From the NCBI GenBank assembly GCA_945947045.1, contig CAMEXG010000029.1, positions 1 to 14,977 on the forward strand: 14,977 bases of DNA, written 5' to 3'. This document shows positions 1-7,202 of this stretch, piece by piece. The DNA is from an uncultured Spirochaetales bacterium. GTDB taxonomy: Bacteria > Spirochaetota > Spirochaetia > Sphaerochaetales > Sphaerochaetaceae. The notes beneath the pieces are model-generated. The model saw nothing but the letters and a program-made list of their open reading frames with translations. It did not search any database and was not told where the DNA came from. Position 1 is the stretch's first letter. Each line of letters begins with the position of its first letter. The translations under genes and the position numbers were made by a program.

Positions 1-40
1 GATTGGATAGAGTTTTTCAGAGAAAAAGATATAGAACTCT

Positions 41-595
41 TTATTGTTTGACCCTTTCGAATAACATAAGTTCTTTTTCTTCCTGATCTTTATTCTCCAT
101 ATGAATAGAACCTATATTACTTAGATTTGACATATTTATCCTGCCGTTGGCAAGAAACGGCATATTGTAAATTCTTTCCACACCCTCAATATAATTGGCA
201 CCATACAAGGGATCAAAGAAATATAAATAGTCATTTGTAATAGAAGTAATAGTTATATAACGGGAAGAATTATCAAAAAAGACTTTTGCAACAGCCTTTC
301 CTCCGCCAGTGAGTGTTCTATAGAGGCTGCACCCAGGGCCAAGAAAGACTTCATGTGAACATAAATAGCTGGTCGAAAGACCGCACTCTTTCATTTCTCT
401 CTCCAAAAAATGAGAGAGGTGCTTAATACCCATGGTCTGTTCTTTTGAAACAAGAAGGCTATATGAGAGCGAATATATGCCTTCGATAATTGAAGCATCT
501 ATCTCTTCTCTTTCATAGAGAGTAGAAAGAGCGTTTATTATCGCTATGGGAGCAGAATCATTAGTCGTCACTTGATATGAAAGAGGAGTCTTCAT
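41..595 (-). CDS. C39-peptidase-like protein lacking the catalytic Cys and His
   Basis: A 184-aa soluble protein without signal peptide or membrane segment. Its layout matches a family of about 200-aa papain-fold C39-like proteins of gut bacteria: an opening of the type 'PLxYQxTxxDCGP', then 'NAL..L.EREEI...II..IY', a Gly-rich turn (TGGGKAV, residues 96-102) and a strand ending in FDPLY (127-131). Family knowledge from memory says the nucleophile Cys sits in DCGP and the His in a 'GGEHYVLL' strand. Here the first site reads NDSAP, with Ser14 in place of Cys, and the second reads SRYITIT, with Arg112 in place of His. The Asp of FDP (Asp128) remains. It is also slightly short. It is therefore either a pseudoenzyme used for binding or a gene in decay. 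The start is set by the family-like MKTPLSYQ opening; the ribosome binding site (AGAGAG about 12 nt away) is weak. Confidence 0.72.
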   Translation of the reverse strand: MKTPLSYQVTTNDSAPIAIINALSTLYEREEIDASIIEGIYSLSYSLLVSKEQTMGIKHLSHFLEREMKECGLSTSYLCSHEVFLGPGCSLYRTLTGGGKAVAKVFFDNSSRYITITSITNDYLYFFDPLYGANYIEGVERIYNMPFLANGRINMSNLSNIGSIHMENKDQEEKELMLFERVKQ

Positions 596-624
596 ATAAA
601 AATACTACTCTCTATTATGAAAGA

Positions 625-819
625 TTAAAATATCAAAGGTGGTGTAAAGACTCTGAACATTTTCTGATATCTCTTTTCCACGCTGTTTTCAGAGAATCGG
701 GAATAATCATCGGGTTCTATGTTATTTGAGGGATAGGAGAGAAACTTATGGTCATCATGCCCTTCATTGAATCCAGGACTAAAGAATCTTTCACTATAAA
801 GGCTATCTGTCGGTATCAA
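625..819 (-). CDS. Doubtful small ORF, 64 aa, TTG start
   Basis: A possible small gene or gene remnant that I do not recognise. It would start at a TTG preceded by AAAGGAAAAC, an acceptable ribosome binding site. The frame is open for only six more codons upstream, to a TGA. The product is polar, rich in Ser, Phe, Asp and Tyr, with no membrane segment or known motif. It lies between the terminator of the ABC operon and the C39-like gene on the same strand, so it would need its own promoter, and none is clear. It could equally be chance or the tail of a lost gene. Confidence 0.25.
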   Translation of the reverse strand: MIPTDSLYSERFFSPGFNEGHDDHKFLSYPSNNIEPDDYSRFSENSVEKRYQKMFRVFTPPLIF

Positions 820-846
820 GTTTTCCTTTGACAGCTGTCATCAAAG

Positions 847-874
847 AAGCCTGCAGAGTCTTATCTACAGGCTT
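847..874 (-). terminator. Hairpin terminator of the ABC operon
   Basis: On the minus strand AAGCCTGTAG, an 8-nt loop and CTGCAGGCTT form a 10-bp stem with one G-U pair. It begins about 50 nt after the stop of the binding-protein gene. The following T-run is short (CTTTG), so termination may be incomplete. Confidence 0.6.
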
Positions 875-926
875 TCTGGTAAAGGGAGTGGGATAAATAC
901 CGAGTTATTTAACACTTCCAAAAGAG

Positions 927-2264
927 TCAAATATTATTTCTTCTATATTGATCAAGAAGAGAAAGGAGAGAAGAAGAGATCTCTTCTGTAGCCTTCTTTA
1001 CGTCTGTGTTATTTTTCAACATGTCGCTTACGCCGTTCATAATTGCATAATAAAAGTCAGAACTTGGTCCAACTGTTACACTCTTCATCTCCTTCGGAGT
1101 TGACAACAACTGCTCAGGAGCTACTCTATACTGAGGATTCTCTTCCAGCTTAGCTTTGTACTCCTGGCTTTCCAAGGCTTCAAGGTTGGATGGTATATAT
1201 CCAGTGGAGACAGCAAACTCAGCCTGGACTTCTTTTCCTGTGAGGTACTTGATAAACTCCCAGGAAGCTTTCTTTCTCAGCTCATCTTGGCTCTCGAACA
1301 TAACAAGGCATGAGCCGGATACTGTGGCACCATATTCAGCTTCATCATTCACTCTTATAAACTGACTTGTTCCTACAGTAAATCTGTCACCTACCTTCTC
1401 GAGGACAGAAGAAACATTTGAGGAAGAAGAAGTAAAGACAGCGACTTCTCCTGAAACAAACTGATTAGTGGAGAGACTTCTGTTTTCAACCCCACCCTCG
1501 TTATATAATTTCTTCCATTCACCGAGGAACTCTTCCAGTTTTCCATTCTCAACGCAGTCCAATTCGGTGGCCATGCTGTCGCTGCCGTTTTTATTATTTA
1601 CTACATAAGAGCCCATCTGTCCCAACCAGTTTGCAAGTAACGGAGTATTTGGAACAGTGCCGTAACTGGCAGCCTCTATTCCCGCTTTCTCCATATCCTT
1701 CTTCAGCTCTATAATATCTTTAAAAGTGTCAGGAGCCTTGTCCCAACCTGCAGCCTTAAGCATATCTACGTTATAGAAGGTAATAGTTGTCGAGAGGGCA
1801 AAGGGAAGTCCCAGGTTTACTCCCTGATACTCCCAGTTGGAGAGAGCTACCGGGATATAGAGAGAAGAGATATCTTCATACTCCCTGAATGCGTCGGAAG
1901 CGGTGAATGCACGTCCTGAGGAGAAGTAATCTACCTTTCCTGTTGCATCCATCTGCATGACATCGGGCAGCTCTTTATAGTTTTCAGCACTGATAATAGT
2001 CTTCATTAATGTGGTTGCATCTGAATACTGTCCCTGATAAACACCCTTTACAGTGATTTTATAGGGGTTTGTTTCGTTGAAAGAATTGATGAACTTATCC
2101 ATCAGAACCCCGGCTTCATCACTGGCAGAGTGCCAGAATGTAATAGTAACAGGCTCATCCCCAAGTTTTCCTTCATTCTTCACACTTTCTTCTTTTGCCC
2201 CTCTGGCAAATAGAAGAGAGAAAGAAAGGAAGAGAGAGAGTAAAACGACAAATAGTTTTTTCAT
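927..2264 (-). CDS. Sugar ABC transporter substrate-binding protein (UgpB-like)
   Basis: Extracytoplasmic solute-binding protein family 1, capturing a carbohydrate or glycerophosphodiester-type ligand for the two permeases encoded just upstream. The mature start is at an internal Met (MKKLFVVLL): GGAGG sits 5 nt before it, whereas an in-frame ATG 18 nt further up (2282) overlaps the permease gene and has no better site. It begins with a Lys-Lys plus hydrophobic signal peptide ending near LLFA-RGAKEE. There is no Cys lipobox, so it looks like signal peptidase I cleavage, although spirochaete lipoboxes are loose. Family features are ITFWHSASDEAG after the signal, GQYSDAT, LPDVMQM, the LPFALSTT strand, a VAVFTSS motif, and a C-terminal ASWEFIKYLTGKE helix followed by STGYIPS. 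About 445 aa is normal length. It is the last gene of the operon. Substrate unknown; UgpB-like by overall pattern only. Confidence 0.93.
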   Translation of the reverse strand: MKKLFVVLLSLFLSFSLLFARGAKEESVKNEGKLGDEPVTITFWHSASDEAGVLMDKFINSFNETNPYKITVKGVYQGQYSDATTLMKTIISAENYKELPDVMQMDATGKVDYFSSGRAFTASDAFREYEDISSLYIPVALSNWEYQGVNLGLPFALSTTITFYNVDMLKAAGWDKAPDTFKDIIELKKDMEKAGIEAASYGTVPNTPLLANWLGQMGSYVVNNKNGSDSMATELDCVENGKLEEFLGEWKKLYNEGGVENRSLSTNQFVSGEVAVFTSSSSNVSSVLEKVGDRFTVGTSQFIRVNDEAEYGATVSGSCLVMFESQDELRKKASWEFIKYLTGKEVQAEFAVSTGYIPSNLEALESQEYKAKLEENPQYRVAPEQLLSTPKEMKSVTVGPSSDFYYAIMNGVSDMLKNNTDVKKATEEISSSLLSLLDQYRRNNI

Positions 2265-2278
2265 ATTATCCTCCGCCT

Positions 2279-3112
2279 TCAACCAACTAAAGATCCATCT
2301 AATCCACCCTTCTTCATATTTCTTCTCATGATTATGAAAAGAATAATAGAAGGAATAAGAGAAATGCAGACTCCTGCCATAACAAGCTGATAGTTCTCAT
2401 CCTCCCAGCTGTTAAGGCGGGTTATTCCCACCATTACAGTTCTCATCTCAGGTGATGATGCTGTAACGATCAATGGCCAAAGGTATGCGTTCCATAAGTT
2501 GATGAAGCTCTGTACAAAGAGAGTTGTGACTACAGGTTTCGAGAGAGGAAGCAAAACCTTCAAAATAAACCACAAGTCCCCGTATCCATCCATGCTTGAT
2601 GCTTCACGCATATCTTTCGGTATCGTCTTGAAGCGCTGACGAAGCATGAACATTTGGGATGCAGAGACAAAAGAAACGATCATCACTCCCAGGTAAGTAT
2701 TAAGTAGGTGCAGTTTCGATACCGTCAGGTAGTTGGTCACCAACAGAACATCGCCAGGGATCATCATTGTGCCCAGTATAAGGAAAAAGAAGAAATTCTT
2801 CCCTTTGAAATCATAGAAAGTAAAGGCATAGGCCGCGAGAATAGAGAGAACCATTCTCACGACAGTTCCGATAAATGCAATGATAAATGAATTGAGAGTA
2901 TATCTAAGTAAGTTTCCCCTCTCCAAAGCATTTTTGAAGTTGTCTAGATAGAGAAAGGAGGAAGGTAATAGTTTTGGATTCAAGAACTCTGAAGGCGTCT
3001 TGAAAGAAGAGAGGAAGCAGTAGATGAGGGGGAATATTATGATTATTCCCAAGAATGACGCTATTAGTGTAACAAGTGTATCAAACAAAAAGTCTTTTTT
3101 CTTACGCTTCAT
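2279..3112 (-). CDS. Carbohydrate ABC transporter permease, UgpE/MalG-type
   Basis: Inner-membrane permease of 277 aa, one of two that form the channel of the importer. About six membrane helices are visible: an N-terminal helix (10-36), LNSFIIAFIGTVVRMVLSI, FFFFLILGTMMIPGDVLL, GVMIVSFVSAS, a segment near LFVQSFINLWNAYLWPLIV, and a last helix near 246-262. The cytoplasmic EAA loop that contacts the ATPase reads REASSMDGYGDLWFILKVLLP (from about residue 169). Length and layout match the MalG/UgpE group. It overlaps the 3' end of the upstream permease gene by 11 bp and has a strong GAAGGAGG site inside that gene, 7 nt before its ATG, which suggests translational coupling. It ends 14 bp before the binding-protein start. 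Confidence 0.93.
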   Translation of the reverse strand: MKRKKKDFLFDTLVTLIASFLGIIIIFPLIYCFLSSFKTPSEFLNPKLLPSSFLYLDNFKNALERGNLLRYTLNSFIIAFIGTVVRMVLSILAAYAFTFYDFKGKNFFFFLILGTMMIPGDVLLVTNYLTVSKLHLLNTYLGVMIVSFVSASQMFMLRQRFKTIPKDMREASSMDGYGDLWFILKVLLPLSKPVVTTLFVQSFINLWNAYLWPLIVTASSPEMRTVMVGITRLNSWEDENYQLVMAGVCISLIPSIILFIIMRRNMKKGGLDGSLVG

Positions 3113-3992
3113 AATGCACCCTCCTTCTTTCCGTCATAAAGGAGAGAATTGTAAAGAGAAGTGTCAGAACGAAAGCAGTAAGACTCAGCACTGCCGCCAG
3201 TCCATAGTCTGAACTGGAGAAACCTGACTGGTACATCATACTCATCAGCGTATTTGTCGCTGAGGACTCTGCACTGACACCCATGATTATGATCATAGGG
3301 GCGGATGTCATCATACATAGCACCAAGTTTGTACAGAATATATAAAAGATCGTCGGAGAAATAAGAGGAATCTCTACGAAGAATATCCTTCTCGGGAGAG
3401 ATATACCGTCAACTTTGGTAGCCTCCATTACACTTTTTGGAATACCTCTGAGAGCGGAGAGCATCAATAAGTAATCGAAACCGATCCCCATCCATACTGT
3501 AAGTATTATACATGAAAAGAGTGCAGTGTCTGAGCTTTCAAACCAACCAAGCTTTAAAGAAAAGAAGTAGTTTATAAAACCCACGCTGGGACTGAACATT
3601 GACTTGAATATCATACATGAAGCAGACATTGATACTGACATGGGAAGAGTAAACATGGTCTCATAGACAGAGCTGAACTTTCGTTTTTTCTCAGAAAGCA
3701 ATGCCAAGGAAAGAGTAATAACCAGCGTCAAAGGAACGTTCACCAATGCTATGGTCAAAGTGTGCCTGAGGGCAGGTAGAAAGTCTTTTCGGGAATATGT
3801 GTAGATAAAGTTCTCCAATCCAGCAAAGCCTTTAACCACACCCTTCGAGTTAACCTTACTAAATGCGTTGATTATTGTCCTGATAAATGGAAAATACACA
3901 AAGGCGATTGCAAAGAGAGTTATAGGAAGAAGAAGCAGAAAGACTCTCCTATTATCTCTTCTTTTCTTTAACGACTTTACATTATTGCCCAT
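3102..3992 (-). CDS. Carbohydrate ABC transporter permease, UgpA/MalF-type
   Basis: Second inner-membrane permease, about 296 aa from the preferred start. After a basic N-terminus (LKKRRDNRR) it shows about six membrane helices, the first being VFLLLLPITLFAIAFVYFPF, and an EAA loop MEATKVDGISLPRRIFFVEIP at about residues 189-209. This fits the short UgpA-type permeases rather than the longer enterobacterial MalF. An ATG at 4004 is possible, but nothing like a ribosome binding site precedes it. The ATG at 3992 has GGAG 6 nt upstream, so I prefer it. With that start the gene overlaps the ATPase gene by 11 bp (ATGGGCAATAA), the same overlap as between the two permease genes. Confidence 0.93.
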   Translation of the reverse strand: MGNNVKSLKKRRDNRRVFLLLLPITLFAIAFVYFPFIRTIINAFSKVNSKGVVKGFAGLENFIYTYSRKDFLPALRHTLTIALVNVPLTLVITLSLALLSEKKRKFSSVYETMFTLPMSVSMSASCMIFKSMFSPSVGFINYFFSLKLGWFESSDTALFSCIILTVWMGIGFDYLLMLSALRGIPKSVMEATKVDGISLPRRIFFVEIPLISPTIFYIFCTNLVLCMMTSAPMIIIMGVSAESSATNTLMSMMYQSGFSSSDYGLAAVLSLTAFVLTLLFTILSFMTERRRVHYEA

Positions 3993-5157
3993 TGCCGACT
4001 CCATAGGTAATGTTCAATCCGCTTACAGCGTCAAACAAATACACATCGGAAAGAGAGAAAGAAAAGTGGAGGATGGAATCCTGAGTATAGTTTATCTCTC
4101 TTCTGTTTCTCTCTTCTTCAAGGGCGACTATCTCCGTTCCATCTACATTCATATGGACGATTATGCTGTTTCCAGTGTGCTCGGAAATCATAACCTCTCC
4201 CTCGAATAGTCCACCGCCATCGTCAAGAGTAATATACTCCGGTCTAATACCAAGCATAAGAGGAATAAAACTTTCATTTCTCTTTGACAGTGTAGAGGAA
4301 TACTCCACTCCGAGAGCCAGCTCTTTGCCAAAAAGATTAATATAAAAACCTTCACTCTTCCTGTATGCAGATACAGGAATAACATTCATCTGAGGGTTGC
4401 CTATAAACGTAGCGACAAAGAGAGAAGCTGGATTGGAGTATATTTCATCGGGTTTCCCAATCTGCATCACCTCTCCGTCCTTCATCACCACCACTCTGTC
4501 ACCAAGGGTCATGGCTTCTGTCTGATCATGGGTGACATAGACAAAAGTGGCATCTATCCTCTTTCTTAGTTTCAACAACTCAGAGCGCATCTGGTTTCGT
4601 AGTTTTGCATCCAAATTGGACAAAGGCTCGTCCATAAGCATGACTTTCGGGTTTCTTACAATGGCACGGCCAATAGCGACACGCTGTCTCTGCCCACCTG
4701 AGAGCTCCCTTGGCTTACGATCCAGATATTCCGAAATACCTAAGATTCCGGCAGCTTCCCTGACTTTTCTATCAACTTCTTTTTTATCTGGAATACGCTT
4801 TCGGATGGCGAAGGCCATATTGTCGAAGACAGACATATGAGGATACAAAGCATAGTTCTGAAAAACCATGGCAACATCCCTATCTTTACTCTCAGTATCG
4901 TTCATAAGGACATCGTCTATATATAATTCCCCCCTATCTATCTCCTCTAGTCCTGCTATCATTCTGAGGGTTGTAGACTTACCACACCCCGAAGGACCTA
5001 AAAGAACAACAAACTCTTTGTCTTTTATCTCCATAGAAAAGTCTTTGACAGCAACTACATCCTTCTTTTTCTCTTTGTTCTTTCTAAAGAGTCCACCTCC
5101 GACACTCTGAGAGGAGGTATAGACCTTTGTAACATTTTTTAATGTAATCGACGCCAT
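3982..5157 (-). CDS. ABC transporter ATP-binding protein, UgpC/MsmK/MalK family
   Basis: Cytoplasmic ATPase of 391 aa that drives the sugar importer. All nucleotide-binding motifs are intact: Walker A GPSGCGKST (54-62), Q-loop FQNYALYPHM (Gln100), signature LSGGQRQR (142-149), Walker B VMLMDEP (162-168), D-loop SNLDAKLR and H-loop VTHDQTEAMT (His200). The C-terminal part, from about 240, is the TOBE/OB-type regulatory domain of the MalK/UgpC group (GIRPEYITL, EVMISEHTGNSIIVHM). One oddity is an added basic stretch of about 20 residues (SSQSVGGGLFRKNKEKKKDV) between VTKVY and VAVKDF, near the adenine-stacking loop. It is the first gene of the operon; the binding-protein gene is last, whereas it more often comes first. 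AGGA lies about 7 nt before the ATG. Confidence 0.95.
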   Translation of the reverse strand: MASITLKNVTKVYTSSQSVGGGLFRKNKEKKKDVVAVKDFSMEIKDKEFVVLLGPSGCGKSTTLRMIAGLEEIDRGELYIDDVLMNDTESKDRDVAMVFQNYALYPHMSVFDNMAFAIRKRIPDKKEVDRKVREAAGILGISEYLDRKPRELSGGQRQRVAIGRAIVRNPKVMLMDEPLSNLDAKLRNQMRSELLKLRKRIDATFVYVTHDQTEAMTLGDRVVVMKDGEVMQIGKPDEIYSNPASLFVATFIGNPQMNVIPVSAYRKSEGFYINLFGKELALGVEYSSTLSKRNESFIPLMLGIRPEYITLDDGGGLFEGEVMISEHTGNSIIVHMNVDGTEIVALEEERNRREINYTQDSILHFSFSLSDVYLFDAVSGLNITYGVGNGQ

Positions 5158-5643
5158 TTCTTTTCCTATTTGTTACTTTTTCTTATACAGAAGAGAAAAT
5201 AACAAGAATAACAAAGTGAATCAAGGCGAATAATATTCTATATATAACATTATTTTTCTAGTAATTAACAATGTTTCTTTATTTACCCATGTATTCTTTC
5301 ATATCATTTCGAAAATATGTTATTAATTATAACAATAATTAAGAATTATTATCACTTTTCTTTTCAATAATGTTTTGCTGCTTTTCTTGTATGTTTTTTT
5401 ATTTTTTATATCAATTTTTCAATAAAATATGGAAGGAGTTACACATTATTCATCATCTGATATGTATTCTCCATAATTGGAGAGCGAAGGAGAATAAGCC
5501 GAGATCTGATGAAAGTAGGAAGTTTATATATCGGGTCATAGCCAAACTAAAAGAGTATGTTCTTTATTAGTCTTCGATTTCTCCAAAACTCTATTCATTT
5601 CCAATAAACAAGAGCCATCAAGTTCCAGATGAAAGCATTATTT
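5158..5643. other. Long A+T-rich intergenic region with palindromes
   Basis: About 485 bp separate the PfkB kinase gene from the ABC operon, the longest non-coding stretch in this part. Besides the candidate promoter it holds three dyads: imperfect 9-bp arms AACATTATT/AACAATGTT (5246-5275), the palindrome TGTTAT-N5-ATAACA (5318-5334), and a 7-bp hairpin AATAATT/AATTATT (5334-5350). Any could bind a regulator, but all are A+T-only or nearly so and could be chance. A 66-codon plus-strand frame at 5370-5570 has no convincing ribosome binding site or motif, and I do not call it a gene. No strong terminator for the kinase gene is visible. Confidence 0.5.
5196..5224 (-). promoter_or_regulatory. Candidate promoter of the ABC operon
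   Basis: On the minus strand TTGATT (-35), 17 bp and TATTTT (-10) precede the ATPase gene by about 40 nt. Each box matches consensus at 4 of 6 positions, so in such A+T-rich DNA the call is tentative. The spacer and -10 contain a direct repeat of TTGTTATT that could be a regulator site. Confidence 0.35.
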
Positions 5644-6534
5644 TTATATAAGTAAGCTAATATCTTTCTCGCTTAATGTAGACCCCTCGTGTCTGACTAC
5701 TTCTGAAGCAAAGAGGTTAGCTTTTTCCAGTGCCTCCCTTTTGTCTTTCCCCATACTTCTATATGAAATATAAGTTCCTAGGTGACAGTCTCCGGCACCT
5801 ATGGAGTCCACAACAATAGACTCCCTGCTCTTTTCATAGATAAAACCGTCACTAGTCAGTATAGAGGCGCCATCTTTTCCCATGGTTACGATTACATCGT
5901 TACCTGTCATGGCTCTCAGAATTTTCATCGCCCTATTTATATCGCTATCTTTTGTATAACTGATGATCTCCTGGTCGTTCAGGTGAATAATAGGATTAAG
6001 AGCGAAGATTCGCTTTACAAACTCTTTCTTAATGGTCAGAAGCCTAGGACCAGGTGCGAAGTAGATATTCTCAAACCTGTTTTCTTCCAGAAATCTTACT
6101 ATTTCCTCCCCTGTGTCTTCCTCCAGTTCAAGTCCACATAGGTACACATTAGAAAATGTTGAAAGATCAAGGGACTTGAACCACTCTCTATTAAACTTGT
6201 ACTCAATTCCATGATAAGCGACGAAGCTTCTTTCTCCGCTTTCCTCTACCAGACATATACAGGCTCCGTGAGGCTCCGGGGAGGTACGGAAGACCGGTAC
6301 ACCTTTTTTATCCAGTTCCTTTTTCACAAAGTCGCCATATATACCGCTTCCGATCGTTACTCCATGTAGGTATGGAACAGATAATAGTCTCAGCATCTGG
6401 GACACGTTATATGCACACCCTCCCAGTGCATAGTGGTGCACCCCGGAGTTAATTGAATCCGTAGTACTTGGTAAACGCGGAGTCGGTATTACTATATCCA
6501 CAGTGCATGATCCTATTACAAGAGTCTTTTCCAT
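5644..6534 (-). CDS. PfkB-family carbohydrate/nucleoside kinase
   Basis: Cytoplasmic kinase of 296 aa, the usual ribokinase/PfkB length, phosphorylating a sugar or nucleoside with ATP. The N-terminus has the typical VIGSCTVDIVI strand and a GGCAYNVSQMLRLL stretch (38-51), the first PfkB signature. The C-terminal signature is VVDSIGAGDCHLGTYISY (241-258), with the anion hole and the catalytic-base Asp249 intact; family members usually have a small residue plus F after GAGD, here Cys-His. VTMGKDGA (217-224) precedes it as expected. AGAGG lies about 7 nt before the ATG. It is the last of three consecutive minus-strand genes (phosphodiesterase-like, GNAT, kinase) and lies upstream of the ABC importer, so the imported compound is a plausible substrate. 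That link is inference. Confidence 0.92.
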   Translation of the reverse strand: MEKTLVIGSCTVDIVIPTPRLPSTTDSINSGVHHYALGGCAYNVSQMLRLLSVPYLHGVTIGSGIYGDFVKKELDKKGVPVFRTSPEPHGACICLVEESGERSFVAYHGIEYKFNREWFKSLDLSTFSNVYLCGLELEEDTGEEIVRFLEENRFENIYFAPGPRLLTIKKEFVKRIFALNPIIHLNDQEIISYTKDSDINRAMKILRAMTGNDVIVTMGKDGASILTSDGFIYEKSRESIVVDSIGAGDCHLGTYISYRSMGKDKREALEKANLFASEVVRHEGSTLSEKDISLLI

Positions 6535-6584
6535 TTTTCAGCCTCTAGAAGAATATATCAAAAAGAAAGCTTCAATTCCTATTA

Positions 6585-7133
6585 CTAATCTAAGTTTAGC
6601 TTCATTAATACTAGACTTTGATACTCCCCTTCCTTATTTTTAAAGCCTCTTCGGTTCTCTCCATACGCTACAAATCCTAAGCTCTTATAGAGTTTGACAG
6701 CCCTCTCGTTGTCTTTCACAACATCCAACTCTATTTGGGAGTATCCGGCTCTTTTTGCGCATTCAATAGAGGACAAAGTCAAGGCCTTTCCTATCCCGTT
6801 TCCCCAATACTCTTTAAGAATACTTACCCCATAGGTGCATCGGTGGGATACTTTCATCCCTCTTCCAACCCCGTCTATTCCTGCACTTCCCACAATCTTT
6901 CCATCAACGACTGCAAGTATCTCCGCTTCCTTTTCATCGTTTTTCTTCATCTCTAGATACTTACTTTCTTTCTCCACTGTGAAACTGCACTCCTCCGGGT
7001 ATGTCAAAAGATAATCACTTTCTCCATGTGTCTTGATGAAGGTGTCAAGAACAGCTTCTCCGTCTTCCTTCTCACCATTTCTAATTACTAAGACTCTTCC
7101 ATCCTTTAACTTACACTCTTTGTAATAAATCAT
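6585..7133 (-). CDS. GNAT-family N-acetyltransferase
   Basis: A 182-aa cytoplasmic enzyme that would transfer an acetyl group from acetyl-CoA to an amine. The acetyl-CoA-binding motif A is clear: YGVSILKEYWGNGIGKAL (101-118), with the (Q/R)xxGxG/A-type loop represented as WGNGIG. It is followed by a Cys-Ala-Lys helix, then IELDVVKDNERAVKLYKSLGF (from about 134), the classical motif B. This last part resembles RimI and related acetyltransferases, but the substrate cannot be told. The start is supported by AAGGGAAG about 7 nt upstream. A perfect TTGACA lies about 35 nt upstream but without a good -10, so co-transcription with the preceding phosphodiesterase-like gene, 69 bp away, is at least as likely. 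Confidence 0.92.
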   Translation of the reverse strand: MIYYKECKLKDGRVLVIRNGEKEDGEAVLDTFIKTHGESDYLLTYPEECSFTVEKESKYLEMKKNDEKEAEILAVVDGKIVGSAGIDGVGRGMKVSHRCTYGVSILKEYWGNGIGKALTLSSIECAKRAGYSQIELDVVKDNERAVKLYKSLGFVAYGENRRGFKNKEGEYQSLVLMKLNLD

Positions 7134-7202
7134 TTTTCACTTCCCTTCTTTTTGTGTCGCTTACTCCATTGTCAAGCAGAACTCAAATAACACCAAAGTT
7201 TT

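Noticed and set aside
3109..3318. 69-codon minus-strand ORF inside the UgpA-type permease gene
   Set aside because: It is an overlapping alternative frame of the permease without a ribosome binding site or recognisable domain.
4002..4004. ATG at 4004 as start of the UgpA-type permease
   Set aside because: No ribosome binding site precedes it, whereas the ATG 12 bp further in has GGAG at good spacing.
3868..4209. 113-codon plus-strand ORF across the ATPase/permease junction
   Set aside because: It is a shadow of two well-supported minus-strand genes and has no family features.
5334..5350. 7-bp hairpin AATAATT/AATTATT as terminator of the kinase gene
   Set aside because: The stem is A+T only and lies about 300 bp from the kinase stop, so it would be too weak and too far to count as its terminator.
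5370..5570. 66-codon plus-strand ORF in the long intergenic region
   Set aside because: Its first half is Phe/Cys/Tyr-rich, as expected from A+T-rich DNA. It has no convincing ribosome binding site and no motif, and the region fits a regulatory spacer better.
7096..7175. Perfect TTGACA upstream of the GNAT gene as a promoter
   Set aside because: No acceptable -10 box lies 16-18 bp downstream on the minus strand.
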